NCBI RefSeq assembly: GCF_005434945.1
Contig: NZ_SKCH01000002.1
Coordinates: forward strand, 1-64,000
Length of the DNA: 64,000 nt
Direction of reading: 5' to 3'
Origin: Prescottella subtropica
GTDB lineage: Bacteria; Actinomycetota; Actinomycetes; Mycobacteriales; Mycobacteriaceae
Positions 20,278-28,428 of this stretch are shown here, in pieces. A program made the position numbers and the translations under genes. Below the pieces are notes generated by a model. The model worked only from the letters and a program-made list of their open reading frames with translations, was not told where the DNA came from and searched no databases. The stretch's first letter is position 1. Every line of letters begins with the position of its first letter.

Positions 20278-21387
20278 GTGGACTTCACTTTCGGTAGTGA
20301 GCAGCAGGCGGTGGCCGAGGTGGCCGACGCCGTGCTGCAGACGGCGGCGAGCGCCGAGACGCTCGCGGCGATGGACAGGAACGCCCCCGTGTGGGACGCC
20401 ACCCTGTGGCAGCGGCTGGCCGACGAGGGGGTGCTGTCGCTGCCGCTGCCCGAGTCTCTCGGCGGCGACGATCTCGGGATCGCCGAGATCGGGGTGCTGC
20501 TGAACCGGGTCGGCCGGGTGGCCGCGCAGGTGCCGGTGCTCGAGACCCTCGCGTTCGGTGTACTGCCGCTGCTCGCGTTCGGCGGTGATGCGCAGCGGTT
20601 CCTCGCCGGTGTCGCGTCCGGCGCGATCCTCACCGCGGCGCTCGGCGAGCCGGGCGCGCCGCTGCCGGCGGTGCCCGCCACCACCGCGGTCGCCGACGGC
20701 GACGGCTACGCCGTCACCGGCCGCAAGGTCGGTGTCCGGTACGCCGAGCAGGCCGCATTCGTGCTGGTGCCGACGGACGCCGGTGTCGCCGTGATCGCAC
20801 CCGACGCGGACGGGGTCACGCTCACCCGCACGTTCACCGCGTCGCTGGCGCCGGAGTGCACGATGGTGCTCGACGGGGTCCGCATCGACTCCGGTGCCCT
20901 GCTCACCGGTGCCCCGGTGCAGGCGCTGTACCGGATCGCGCTGGCCGTGCTCGCCGCGCAGGCCGCCGGTCTGGGCGCGGGCATGACCGAGTTGGCGGCC
21001 AAGCATGTGAGCACCCGCGAACAGTTCGGCAAGCCGATCGCGGCGTTCCAGGCCGTGTCGCAGCAGCTCGCCGACTCGTACGTCACCGCCCGCACCCTCG
21101 AGCTGGCGGCCACGTCGGTGTGCTGGCGGCTCGCCGAAGGACTCGACGCCACCGAGGACACGTCGGTGGCCGCGTACTGGCTGGCCGAGCAGCTGCCGGT
21201 GGCGATGCAGCAGTGCAGCCACATGCACGGCGGTCTCGGCGCCGACGTCACCTACCCGGCGCACCTGTACTACGAGCAGACCAAGGACCTGGTCCGGCTC
21301 GTCGGCGGCCCGTCGTCCCGTCTGACCATCCTCGGCGCCCTCAGCGCCCGCGACCTCGGTGTGGAGGCAGCATGCTCATCGATCTGA
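20278..21387 (+). CDS. chsE1: Acyl-CoA dehydrogenase subunit ChsE1 (FadE28)
   Basis: This is the smaller partner of the ChsE1-ChsE2 heterotetramer that dehydrogenates 3-oxo-4-pregnene-20-carboxyl-CoA, the last side-chain cycle. The 369-residue product lacks the full N-terminal FAD segment but has the STREQFGKPIAAFQAVSQQ helix and the MHGGLGADVTYPAHLYYEQ region of the C-terminal domain. GTG at 20278 is used, with AGGACGGA upstream. Its last 16 bases overlap chsE2. Assignment to FadE28/Rv3544c rests on order and partner genes. Confidence 0.88.
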   Translation: MDFTFGSEQQAVAEVADAVLQTAASAETLAAMDRNAPVWDATLWQRLADEGVLSLPLPESLGGDDLGIAEIGVLLNRVGRVAAQVPVLETLAFGVLPLLAFGGDAQRFLAGVASGAILTAALGEPGAPLPAVPATTAVADGDGYAVTGRKVGVRYAEQAAFVLVPTDAGVAVIAPDADGVTLTRTFTASLAPECTMVLDGVRIDSGALLTGAPVQALYRIALAVLAAQAAGLGAGMTELAAKHVSTREQFGKPIAAFQAVSQQLADSYVTARTLELAATSVCWRLAEGLDATEDTSVAAYWLAEQLPVAMQQCSHMHGGLGADVTYPAHLYYEQTKDLVRLVGGPSSRLTILGALSARDLGVEAACSSI

Positions 21388-22550
21388 CCCCGGAACAGCG
21401 CAAGCTCCAGGCGGAGCTGCGCGACTACTTCTCCGGCCTGATCTCGCCGGAGGAGACCGAGATCATGCTCACCGACCGGCACGGGCCGGTCTACCACGAC
21501 GTCATCCGGCGCATGGGCCGCGACGGCTGGCTCGGTGTCGGCTGGCCGAAGGAATTCGGCGGCAAGGGCTTCGGTGAGATCGAACAGCAGATCTTCACCA
21601 ACGAGGCCGTCCGTGCGGACGTGCCGCTGCCGTCGGTGACGCTGCAGACCGTCGGTCCGACGCTGCAGACGTACGGCACCGAGGAACAGAAGCGGAAGTT
21701 CCTGCCCGGCATCCTCGCCGGCGACGTGCACTTCGCGATCGGCTACACCGAACCGGAGGCCGGCACCGATCTGGCGTCGCTGCGCACCACCGCGGTCAGG
21801 AAGAGTGACCCGGACGGCGACTACTACCTCGTCAACGGCCAGAAGTACTTCACCACAGGCGGTCACGCCGCCGACTACATCTGGCTCGCGGTGCGCACCG
21901 GCACCCCCGAGGACCGGCACCGCGGCATCTCGATCCTCATCGTCGACACCACCGACCCGGGCTTCTCGTCGACCCCGGTCATCACCGCCGACGGCGCCCA
22001 CCACGTCAACGCCACCTACTACGAGGACGTGCGCGTCCCCGTCGACATGCTCGTCGGCGAGGAGAACAAGGGCTGGCGGCTCATCACCACCCAGCTCAAC
22101 CACGAGCGCGTCATGCTCGGCCCGTCCGGCCGCGTCGGCGGGCTGTACGACCACGTCAGCGAATGGGCGAAACATCCGGGCCCCGACGGGAATCCGATCG
22201 CGACACAGCCCGACGTGCAGCGCACACTCGGTGAGATCCGGGCGATCTACCGGCTCAACGAACTGCTCAACTGGCAGGTCGCGTCCGCCGCCGGCGAGGT
22301 CGACATGGCCGACGCGTCGGCCACCAAAGTGTTTGCCACCGAGCAGATCCAGCGGATGGGCCGGCTCGCCGAGGAGATCGTCGGACGCTGGGGCGACCCG
22401 GCCGACCCGGAGACCGGGCACCTGCTGCGCTGGCTGGACGCGCAGACCAAGCGCAACCTCGTCATCACGTTCGGCGGCGGCGTCAACGAGGTCATGCGCG
22501 ACCTCATCTCCACCGCCGGACTCGGACTGCCGAAGGTGGCCCGTCGATGA
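21372..22550 (+). CDS. chsE2: Acyl-CoA dehydrogenase subunit ChsE2 (FadE29)
   Basis: This is the larger partner of ChsE1, 392 residues, with a complete acyl-CoA dehydrogenase fold. It has LTPEQRKLQAELRDYFSGL at the N-terminus and the middle-domain segments GYTEPEAGTDLASLRT and VNGQKYFTTGGHA. The last domain contains NHERVMLGPSGRVGG. FAD and substrate sites of the family are shared across the two subunits. The 16-base overlap with chsE1 and the ATGA overlap with chsH2 imply coupled translation in the order seen at Rv3544c-Rv3540c. Confidence 0.92.
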   Translation: MLIDLTPEQRKLQAELRDYFSGLISPEETEIMLTDRHGPVYHDVIRRMGRDGWLGVGWPKEFGGKGFGEIEQQIFTNEAVRADVPLPSVTLQTVGPTLQTYGTEEQKRKFLPGILAGDVHFAIGYTEPEAGTDLASLRTTAVRKSDPDGDYYLVNGQKYFTTGGHAADYIWLAVRTGTPEDRHRGISILIVDTTDPGFSSTPVITADGAHHVNATYYEDVRVPVDMLVGEENKGWRLITTQLNHERVMLGPSGRVGGLYDHVSEWAKHPGPDGNPIATQPDVQRTLGEIRAIYRLNELLNWQVASAAGEVDMADASATKVFATEQIQRMGRLAEEIVGRWGDPADPETGHLLRWLDAQTKRNLVITFGGGVNEVMRDLISTAGLGLPKVARR

Positions 22551-23551
22551 CCGACATTCTCGCTGCGGCGCAACAGGTCCGGGACGGCGGGGCCAGCAAG
22601 GCCCGCGCGGGGCGTGACCCGATCAACCTGCCGATGATCCGCAACTGGGTCGAGGCGATCGGCGATACGAACCCCATCTACGTCGACGAGGACGCCGCGG
22701 TCGCCGCCGGTCACGGCGGCCTCGTCGCACCACCAGCGATGGCGCAGGTGTGGACCATGCGCGGCCTCGGTGCGGTCCGCGAGGACGACGATCCGCTGGG
22801 CCGGATGACGCAGATCCTCGACGACGCCGGCTACACGTCCGTCGTCGCCACCAACTGCGACCAGACCTACCACCGGTACCTCCGCCCCGGCGAGGAAGTG
22901 ACCATCGAGTCCGTCCTCGAGGACGTGGTCGGACCGAAGAAGACGGGCCTCGGTGAGGGCTGGTTCTTCACCACCCGCAACTACTGGAAAGTCGCCCGAG
23001 AAGACGGCACCGACGAGATCGTCGCCGAAATGCTGTTCCGGATCCTGAAGTTCGCACCCCCGGCCCCTGACCGAATGTCACATTCGGTCGCGGCGAGTGG
23101 TGACCCGGTCGACGACCTGGATCCCACCCGGATGATGCGTCCGGCCGCGTCGCGGGACACCCAGTTCTTCTGGGAGGGTGTCGCCGCGCACGAGCTGCGC
23201 CTGCAGCAGCGCCCCGACGGCACGCTGCAGCATCCGCCCGTGCCGGCGGTGTGGAAACCCAAGGAGGAGACCACCGATTACGTCGTGGCATCCGGGCGGG
23301 GCACGGTGTGCAGTTTCGTCGTGCACCACGCCCCGAAGGTGCCGGGACGGCCGCTGCCGTTCGTCGTCGCGCTCGTCGAACTGGACGAAGGGGTGCGGAT
23401 GCTCGGCGAGTTGCGCGGCGTCGACCCCGAGGCCGTGGCCGTCGGGCAGCGGGTCGAGGTGGACTTCCTCGACTTCCCGGCCGATCCCGACGACGAGACC
23501 AAGGGCCCGTGGACGCTGTACGCGTGGCGCGGTGTGGAGGAGAACCGATGA
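22547..23551 (+). CDS. chsH2: Enoyl-CoA hydratase subunit ChsH2 (MaoC-like plus DUF35)
   Basis: ChsH2 pairs with ChsH1 to hydrate 3-oxo-4,17-pregnadiene-20-carboxyl-CoA, and its C-terminal DUF35 domain recruits the aldolase Ltp2. Of its 334 residues about 1-172 form the MaoC-like hot-dog, including NPIYVDEDAAVAAGHGG and APPAMAQVW. About 195-330 form the DUF35/OB-fold (FFWEGVAAHELRLQQ and later). The zinc-ribbon Cys motif of many DUF35 proteins is absent, with CGxxx replaced by QRPDG. The interdomain linker encodes a 21-bp palindrome (see that entry). Confidence 0.93.
   Translation: MTDILAAAQQVRDGGASKARAGRDPINLPMIRNWVEAIGDTNPIYVDEDAAVAAGHGGLVAPPAMAQVWTMRGLGAVREDDDPLGRMTQILDDAGYTSVVATNCDQTYHRYLRPGEEVTIESVLEDVVGPKKTGLGEGWFFTTRNYWKVAREDGTDEIVAEMLFRILKFAPPAPDRMSHSVAASGDPVDDLDPTRMMRPAASRDTQFFWEGVAAHELRLQQRPDGTLQHPPVPAVWKPKEETTDYVVASGRGTVCSFVVHHAPKVPGRPLPFVVALVELDEGVRMLGELRGVDPEAVAVGQRVEVDFLDFPADPDDETKGPWTLYAWRGVEENR
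23069..23089. repeat. 21-bp palindrome inside the chsH2 linker
   Basis: The sequence is a perfect inverted repeat of two 10-base arms around a central C, with core CCGAATGTCACATTCGG. It is read in frame as PDRMSHSV between the two ChsH2 domains. Its arm is nearly the same as the outer arm of the intergenic hairpin at 57957-58007. Confidence 0.85.
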
Positions 23552-23991
23552 GCCCTGTGACTCCTGTGACCCCGCCCGCCGTCGCGGTGGGCGACACCCT
23601 GCCCACCCTGGTCGTCGAGGGGACGCCGACGTTCGTCGTGTCGACGGCACTGGCCACCCGCGACTTCCAGGACGTGCACCACGACCGGGATCTCGCGCAG
23701 CAGCGCGGGTCGAAGGACATCTTCGTCAACATCCTCACCGACACCGGACTGGTGCAGCGGTACGTCACCGACTGGGCCGGGCAGCGTGCCGTGATCAAGT
23801 CGATCCAGCTGCGCCTCGGGGTGCCGTGGTATGCGTACGACACCCTGACCCTCACCGGCACCGTCGAATCCGTCGACGACGACGGCCTGGTCACCCTCGC
23901 AGTCGTCGGCACCGACTCCCTCGGCAAGCACATCACCTCCACCGTCACGCTCGTGCTGGACGGCTCGATCACCGTGGGGAGCGCATCATGA
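23548..23991 (+). CDS. chsH1: Enoyl-CoA hydratase subunit ChsH1 (MaoC-like)
   Basis: This 147-residue single hot-dog protein carries the hydratase signature FQDVHHDRDLAQQRGSKDIF, in which the Asp/His pair supplies the catalytic residues for the ChsH1-ChsH2 complex. ILTDTGLVQRYVTDW follows. Start and stop overlap chsH2 and ltp2 by four bases each (ATGA), so the three are translated together. It matches Rv3541c in size class and place. Confidence 0.94.
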   Translation: MSPVTPVTPPAVAVGDTLPTLVVEGTPTFVVSTALATRDFQDVHHDRDLAQQRGSKDIFVNILTDTGLVQRYVTDWAGQRAVIKSIQLRLGVPWYAYDTLTLTGTVESVDDDGLVTLAVVGTDSLGKHITSTVTLVLDGSITVGSAS

Positions 23992-25160
23992 GCGGACTGT
24001 CCGGCAAGGCGGCGATCGTCGGTATCGGCGCCACCGACTTCTCGAAAGATTCCGGGCGCAGCGAGCTGCGGTTGGCCGCGGAGGCGGTGAACGCGGCCCT
24101 CGCCGACGCGGGCCTCACGCCCGCCGACGTCGACGGCCTGGTGTCGTTCACGATGGACACCAACATCGAGATCGCGGTCGCCCGTGCGGTCGGGATTCCG
24201 GAGTTGAAGTTCTTCTCCCGCATCCACTACGGCGGCGGCGCGGCGTGCGCCACCATCCAGCAGGCGGCCCTCGCGGTGGCCGGTGGGGTCGCCGACGTCG
24301 TCGTCGCGTACCGGGCGTTCAACGAGCGGTCCGGGCACCGGTTCGGTCAGGTGGACTCCGGTCTGGTGAACCAGGTGAACTCGTCGGGTGCGGACTACGC
24401 GTTCTCGTACCCGCACGGGCTGAGCACCCCGGCCGGCAGCGTCGCGATGATGGCGCGCCGGTACATGCACCAGTACGGCGCCACCAGTGAGGATTTCGGC
24501 CGGATCGCGGTCGCCGACCGCAAGCACGCGGCGACCAACCCGAACGCCTTCTTCTACGGCAAGCCGATCACCCTCGAAGACCACCAGAACTCGCGGTTCA
24601 TCGCCGAACCGCTGCACCTGCTGGACTGCTGCCAGGAGTCCGACGGCGGCATCGCGATCGTCGTCGTCTCCGCGGAGCGGGCGAAGGACCTGAAGCAGAA
24701 GCCGGTCTCGATCGCGGCCGCAGCACAGGGCAGCGCCAAGGACCAGTACACGATGATGAGCTACTACCGGCCCGACCTGGCATGCATCCCCGAGATGGAA
24801 CTGGTCGGCAACCAACTGTGGGAGCAGTCCGGTCTGCGCCCACAGGACATGGACATGGCGGTGCTGTACGACCACTTCACCCCGTACGTGCTCATGCAGC
24901 TCGAGGACCTCGGGTTCTGCGGTCGCGGCGAGGCGAAGGACTTCGTCCGGCAGCCGGGTGCCCTGGAGGTCGGCGGGGCGCTGCCGCTCAACACTCACGG
25001 CGGACAGCTCGGCGAGGCCTACATCCACGGCATGAACGGCATCGCCGAGGGCGTCCGCCAGATCCGCGGCACCTCCGTCAACCAGGTGCCCGGCGCCCAG
25101 CAGGTGCTCGTCACCGCCGGCACCGGCGTCCCCACCTCGGGCCTGGTACTGACGGGGTAA
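23988..25160 (+). CDS. ltp2: Thiolase-fold aldolase Ltp2 (lipid-transfer-protein type)
   Basis: Ltp2 is the retro-aldolase that releases propionyl-CoA and leaves a 17-keto steroid. It needs the DUF35 domain of ChsH2. The 390-residue protein has a non-decarboxylating thiolase fold with GGGAACATIQQAALAVAGG near residue 85, the VLYDHFTPYVLMQLEDLGF segment and NTHGGQLGEAYIHGMNG near the C-terminus. The typical thiolase active-site pattern is altered, as in this family. It ends the kstR-side operon and is followed by a strong hairpin. Confidence 0.94.
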   Translation: MSGLSGKAAIVGIGATDFSKDSGRSELRLAAEAVNAALADAGLTPADVDGLVSFTMDTNIEIAVARAVGIPELKFFSRIHYGGGAACATIQQAALAVAGGVADVVVAYRAFNERSGHRFGQVDSGLVNQVNSSGADYAFSYPHGLSTPAGSVAMMARRYMHQYGATSEDFGRIAVADRKHAATNPNAFFYGKPITLEDHQNSRFIAEPLHLLDCCQESDGGIAIVVVSAERAKDLKQKPVSIAAAAQGSAKDQYTMMSYYRPDLACIPEMELVGNQLWEQSGLRPQDMDMAVLYDHFTPYVLMQLEDLGFCGRGEAKDFVRQPGALEVGGALPLNTHGGQLGEAYIHGMNGIAEGVRQIRGTSVNQVPGAQQVLVTAGTGVPTSGLVLTG

Positions 25161-25175
25161 GCGGCTGCGCCGCCT

Positions 25176-25215
25176 GTGCGCCTTTTTGGTAGCTGGGACT
25201 ACCAAAAAGGCGCAC
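25176..25215. terminator. 17-bp hairpin after ltp2 (repeat family with 50097-50148)
   Basis: Arms 25176-25192 and 25199-25215 pair perfectly around CTGGGA. Each arm contains a five-T or five-A run next to GTGCGCC, so it resembles a bidirectional terminator between convergent ltp2 and the sulfatase gene. The same arm sequence recurs at 50097-50148. Confidence 0.85.
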
Positions 25216-25230
25216 GGGCAGCTTCGCTGC

Positions 25231-27573
25231 CTAATGCGTCGCCAGCGCGATCCGCTCACGTTCGACGGCGGTCTCCGGGCGTCCCTCGCCGGGCAGATCG
25301 ATGCGGACGTGGTGCAGGCGTCCGGTGAACGCGGAGCGGCCGGTGATGTCGTCGCACACCGGGCTGCCTCGGTTGACGCCGATGTCGAGTTGTTCGTTCA
25401 TGCTGAAGATCGCGCGGGTGGTCTGTGCGATCCGGCCGCGGGCCACTTCGACACCGTCCATCGACAGAATTGCGGTGCCGCCCAAGCCGATTCCGCCGCC
25501 GTCGTAGACGAATTCCAGCGTCACTTCGCGGGAGGTGTCGGTGAGTTCGGCGTCGGAACGGACGAATGTGAGCCCGCCGCCGCTGAAGTTGTAGCAGAAC
25601 ACCGGCTTCGAGTCGGCCACGTACAGGGCGAGTCCGCCGAATCGTCCACCGACACTGGACAGTACGCCGTCGCACGGCTTCCCGCCGGTCTCGAGTGACG
25701 CGGTGATCGTGTACGAGCGGTTGAACAGCGGCGGCGCCGACTTCTCGGGCAGACCGTTCATGTGCGGGTACAGCGTGATCGACGTGCGCCCCCGCAGCGG
25801 GTGCGGCGGCCGGTCCTGCGGGGCCGCGTTCCGGGTGACGGTGCGGTCGTCGAGGGGCAGGACCTGGAACTTCGCGGCCTCCACCAGGAACTTCTGCTTG
25901 AGTTCCGCGAGCTTTTCGGGGAACTCGGCGGACACGTCACGGGCCTGCGACCAGTCGACCGTGGTGTCGTACAACTCCCAGTGGTCTTCGTCGAACGCCG
26001 GCAACTGCAGCCCGTACGTGGCCATCAGCCACGGCGCCCGGTGCAGTGTCACTGCCGTCCAGCCGTGGTCGTAGATGCCGCGGTTGCCGTAGATCTCGAA
26101 GTACTGGGTGGTGTGCCGGTCGGCGGCGTCGGCGTCGGTGAACGTGTAGTTCATCGCGACGCCCTCCATCGGCTTCTGTGGGACGCCGTCGACGGTGTCG
26201 GGGGCCGGGACTCCGACGGCCTCGAGGATCGTCGGGGTGATGTCGACGCAGTGATGCCACTGGTCCCGGATGGCGCCGGCGTCGTTGATCCCCTTGGGCC
26301 AGTGGGCGATCAGGCCGTTACGGGTGCCGCCGTAGTGCGACGCCGCCTGCTTGGTCCACTGGTACGGGGTGTCGAGGGCCATCGCCCACGACGCCGGGTA
26401 GTGCGGATAGCTCTCCGGGGTGCCCAGCAGGTCGAGCTTCTCGAGCACTTCCGCGGTGGTCTGCTTGTAGCCGTTGAGTCCGGCGAGGTAGTTGAACGAG
26501 CCTTCCATGCCGCCCTCGGCGGACGCGCCGTTGTCGCCGAGCATGTACAGCACGAGCGTGTTGTCGAGGGCTCCGGACGCCTGCAGGTGGTCGACGAGGC
26601 GGCCGACCTGGTCGTCGGTGTGTTCGAGGAACGCCGCGTACAACTCCATCAGCCGCGCGGAGACGGTTTTCTGGTCGTCGTCGAGTTCGTCCCAGTGCGG
26701 CAGTCCCGGCGCCCACGGTGCGAGCTCGGTCTCCGGTGGCACCACACCGAGCTGCTTCTGCTTCGCGAGCGTGACCTCGCGCAGGCGGTCCCAGCCGTCG
26801 TCGAACTCGCCGCGGTACGTGTCGAGGTAGCTGTCCGGCACCTGCAGCGGAGCATGGCACGCACCGAACGGCAGGTAGCAGAACCACGGCTTGTCCGGGT
26901 CCATCGTGGACACCGAGTCGATCCACTCGATCGCGTTGTCCACCAGGTCTTCCGACATGTGGTACCCCTCCTCGGGGGTCCGCGGCGGCTCGACGACGGT
27001 GAAGTCGCGGTACAGGACGGGGGAGAACTGGTCGGATTCGGCGCCGAGGAAACCGTAGAAGCGGTCGAAACCCTCACGGGTGGGCCATCGGTCGAACGGG
27101 CCGGCCTCGCTGATCTCCCACGTCGGTGTCTGGTGCATCTTGCCGAACGCGCCGGTCGCGTAGCCGTTGCCCTGCAGGACACGCGCGACGGTCGCTGCGG
27201 TCGCCGGCCGGGTGCCGTTGTATCCCGGTGCGGCGGTGGCCTGTTCGGCGATCACGCCGAAGCCGACGCTGTGGTGGTTGCGGCCGGTGAGGGTGGCGGC
27301 GCGGGTCGGCGAGCACAGGGCGGTGGTGTGGAACCGGGTGTATGCGACACCGCCCTCGGCGAGGCGTTCCGCGGTGGGGGTGCGGCACGGACCGCCGAAC
27401 GCCGACGCCGTGCCGAAGCCGACGTCGTCGAGCATCACCAGTAGGACGTTGGGTGCTCCGGCCGGTGGCCGTACCGGCTGCGGCCGGGTGAACGGCTCGC
27501 GCTGGTTGCGGTAGTCGACCGCCGCCGACGGCTGTGGATCGTTCGTCACGATCGGTATCGAATGACGGTTCAC
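25231..27573 (-). CDS. Type I (formylglycine) sulfatase, about 780 residues
   Basis: This is a large arylsulfatase-family hydrolase of sulfate esters. The formylglycine motif CSPTRAATLTG has its modified Cys at about residue 87. Metal ligands are suggested by MLDDVGFG (about 47-54) and YMLGDNGASAEGG. A long C-terminal beta region follows the catalytic domain. No signal peptide is evident, so it is probably cytoplasmic. The GTG at 27573 has AGAGG upstream; a TTG at 27624 is less likely. It is divergent from a TetR gene, with a TAAGA-N5-TCTTA operator 55 bases before its start. Substrate is unknown; a steroid or aryl sulfate is an inference from context. Confidence 0.9.
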   Translation of the reverse strand: MNRHSIPIVTNDPQPSAAVDYRNQREPFTRPQPVRPPAGAPNVLLVMLDDVGFGTASAFGGPCRTPTAERLAEGGVAYTRFHTTALCSPTRAATLTGRNHHSVGFGVIAEQATAAPGYNGTRPATAATVARVLQGNGYATGAFGKMHQTPTWEISEAGPFDRWPTREGFDRFYGFLGAESDQFSPVLYRDFTVVEPPRTPEEGYHMSEDLVDNAIEWIDSVSTMDPDKPWFCYLPFGACHAPLQVPDSYLDTYRGEFDDGWDRLREVTLAKQKQLGVVPPETELAPWAPGLPHWDELDDDQKTVSARLMELYAAFLEHTDDQVGRLVDHLQASGALDNTLVLYMLGDNGASAEGGMEGSFNYLAGLNGYKQTTAEVLEKLDLLGTPESYPHYPASWAMALDTPYQWTKQAASHYGGTRNGLIAHWPKGINDAGAIRDQWHHCVDITPTILEAVGVPAPDTVDGVPQKPMEGVAMNYTFTDADAADRHTTQYFEIYGNRGIYDHGWTAVTLHRAPWLMATYGLQLPAFDEDHWELYDTTVDWSQARDVSAEFPEKLAELKQKFLVEAAKFQVLPLDDRTVTRNAAPQDRPPHPLRGRTSITLYPHMNGLPEKSAPPLFNRSYTITASLETGGKPCDGVLSSVGGRFGGLALYVADSKPVFCYNFSGGGLTFVRSDAELTDTSREVTLEFVYDGGGIGLGGTAILSMDGVEVARGRIAQTTRAIFSMNEQLDIGVNRGSPVCDDITGRSAFTGRLHHVRIDLPGEGRPETAVERERIALATH

Positions 27574-27627
27574 ATCAGGGCCTCTCGATCGGAATCGGAA
27601 TAGTCGCGGGTCGCCGTCCCGCAACGA

Positions 27628-27642
27628 TAAGACGTGTTCTTA
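27628..27642. promoter_or_regulatory. TetR operator copy near the sulfatase start
   Basis: TAAGACGTGTTCTTA has perfect 5-base arms (TAAGA/TCTTA) with 5 bases between. It lies about 55 bases before the sulfatase start and has the same arms and spacing as 27729-27743. Confidence 0.65.
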
Positions 27643-27728
27643 ATCAGGTGTGTTCTGGAGTCTCGCGAAGGTATCGGTCCTTGTCAAGGGCGGCTTTCGT
27701 GAGCCGGTGCTCGGTGACTGTTGACAGT

Positions 27729-27743
27729 TAAGACACTGTCTTA
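27729..27743. promoter_or_regulatory. TetR operator copy near the regulator start
   Basis: TAAGACACTGTCTTA is a perfect palindrome of 7-base arms around a central C. It ends 10 bases before the TetR start, so it probably mediates autoregulation. Confidence 0.72.
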
Positions 27744-27753
27744 GTATGGTCGG

Positions 27754-28416
27754 GTGGTGTCCGGAACCGGTAACGCCAAGAGTGCCATGATCGAAGTGGC
27801 GGAACGTATGTTCGCCGAGAAGGGCATCGACGGTGTGTCGATGCGGGATATTGCGTCCGCTGCCGGCCAGAAGAACAATTCGGCAGTTCAATACCATTTC
27901 GGTGGACGCGACGGACTCGTGTTCGAGGTGTTCCGCCGGCGGATGAAGGAAATCAATCAGCATCGCCGCGAGTTCCTCGAGCGTATCGACGCAGACGGGC
28001 GCGGCCACGACGTGCGCACCCTCGTCGAGGCCGTCGTGCTGCCCCTCGCGGACCACCTGCGCACGTCCGGCACCGAGTCGTACTATGCCCAGTTCATCGC
28101 CCGGGTGTCACCGGTGGTGGACATGAAGAACCCGGACCTGGCCGAGGTCACCGACGCGAGTCGTGAGGTGTCGGTGCGGCTGATCGCCGCGCTGGACCAT
28201 CTGCCGCGCCGGGTCGCGGCGGCGCGGGCCACCCTCATGCTGAACATGGCGGTGTCCGGACTCGCGCTGTACGAGCAGCTCCGGGCCCACGGCCGGACTA
28301 TGAGCCACGCCGACTTCGACGAGACCGTCGGGCATCTCGTCGACATGTCGGTGGGCGCTCTCGAAGCGCCCTACACACAACAGGATCGAGCCGGCGCGAC
28401 CGGCTCGAGCAGATGA
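27754..28416 (+). CDS. TetR-family regulator of the sulfatase/dioxygenase module
   Basis: This is a TetR-type repressor of 220 residues. The helix-turn-helix is in the first 55 residues, with AERMFAEKGIDGVSMRDIASAAGQKNNSAVQYHFGGRDGLV. The NNSAVQYHFG recognition helix is typical of a TetR subgroup distinct from KstR and KstR2. The C-terminal domain is helical with no known ligand signature. GTG at 27754 or 27757 can start it. A palindrome overlaps its promoter and a related one lies before the divergent sulfatase. The 3' end encodes a 9-bp GC hairpin (28386-28408), 12 bases before the next gene. Confidence 0.88.
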   Translation: MVSGTGNAKSAMIEVAERMFAEKGIDGVSMRDIASAAGQKNNSAVQYHFGGRDGLVFEVFRRRMKEINQHRREFLERIDADGRGHDVRTLVEAVVLPLADHLRTSGTESYYAQFIARVSPVVDMKNPDLAEVTDASREVSVRLIAALDHLPRRVAAARATLMLNMAVSGLALYEQLRAHGRTMSHADFDETVGHLVDMSVGALEAPYTQQDRAGATGSSR

Positions 28417-28428
28417 TCGGAGGATGCT

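Noticed and set aside
24782-25192. An open frame ending in CAPFW at the hairpin after ltp2
   Set aside because: It is out of frame with ltp2, which ends earlier at 25160. The CAPFW end only reflects the repeated hairpin sequence.
27651-27664. Possible KstR half-site near TGTGTTCTGG
   Set aside because: It lacks the AAC-N2-GTT core, and the nearby TAAGA-N5-TCTTA site explains the region better.
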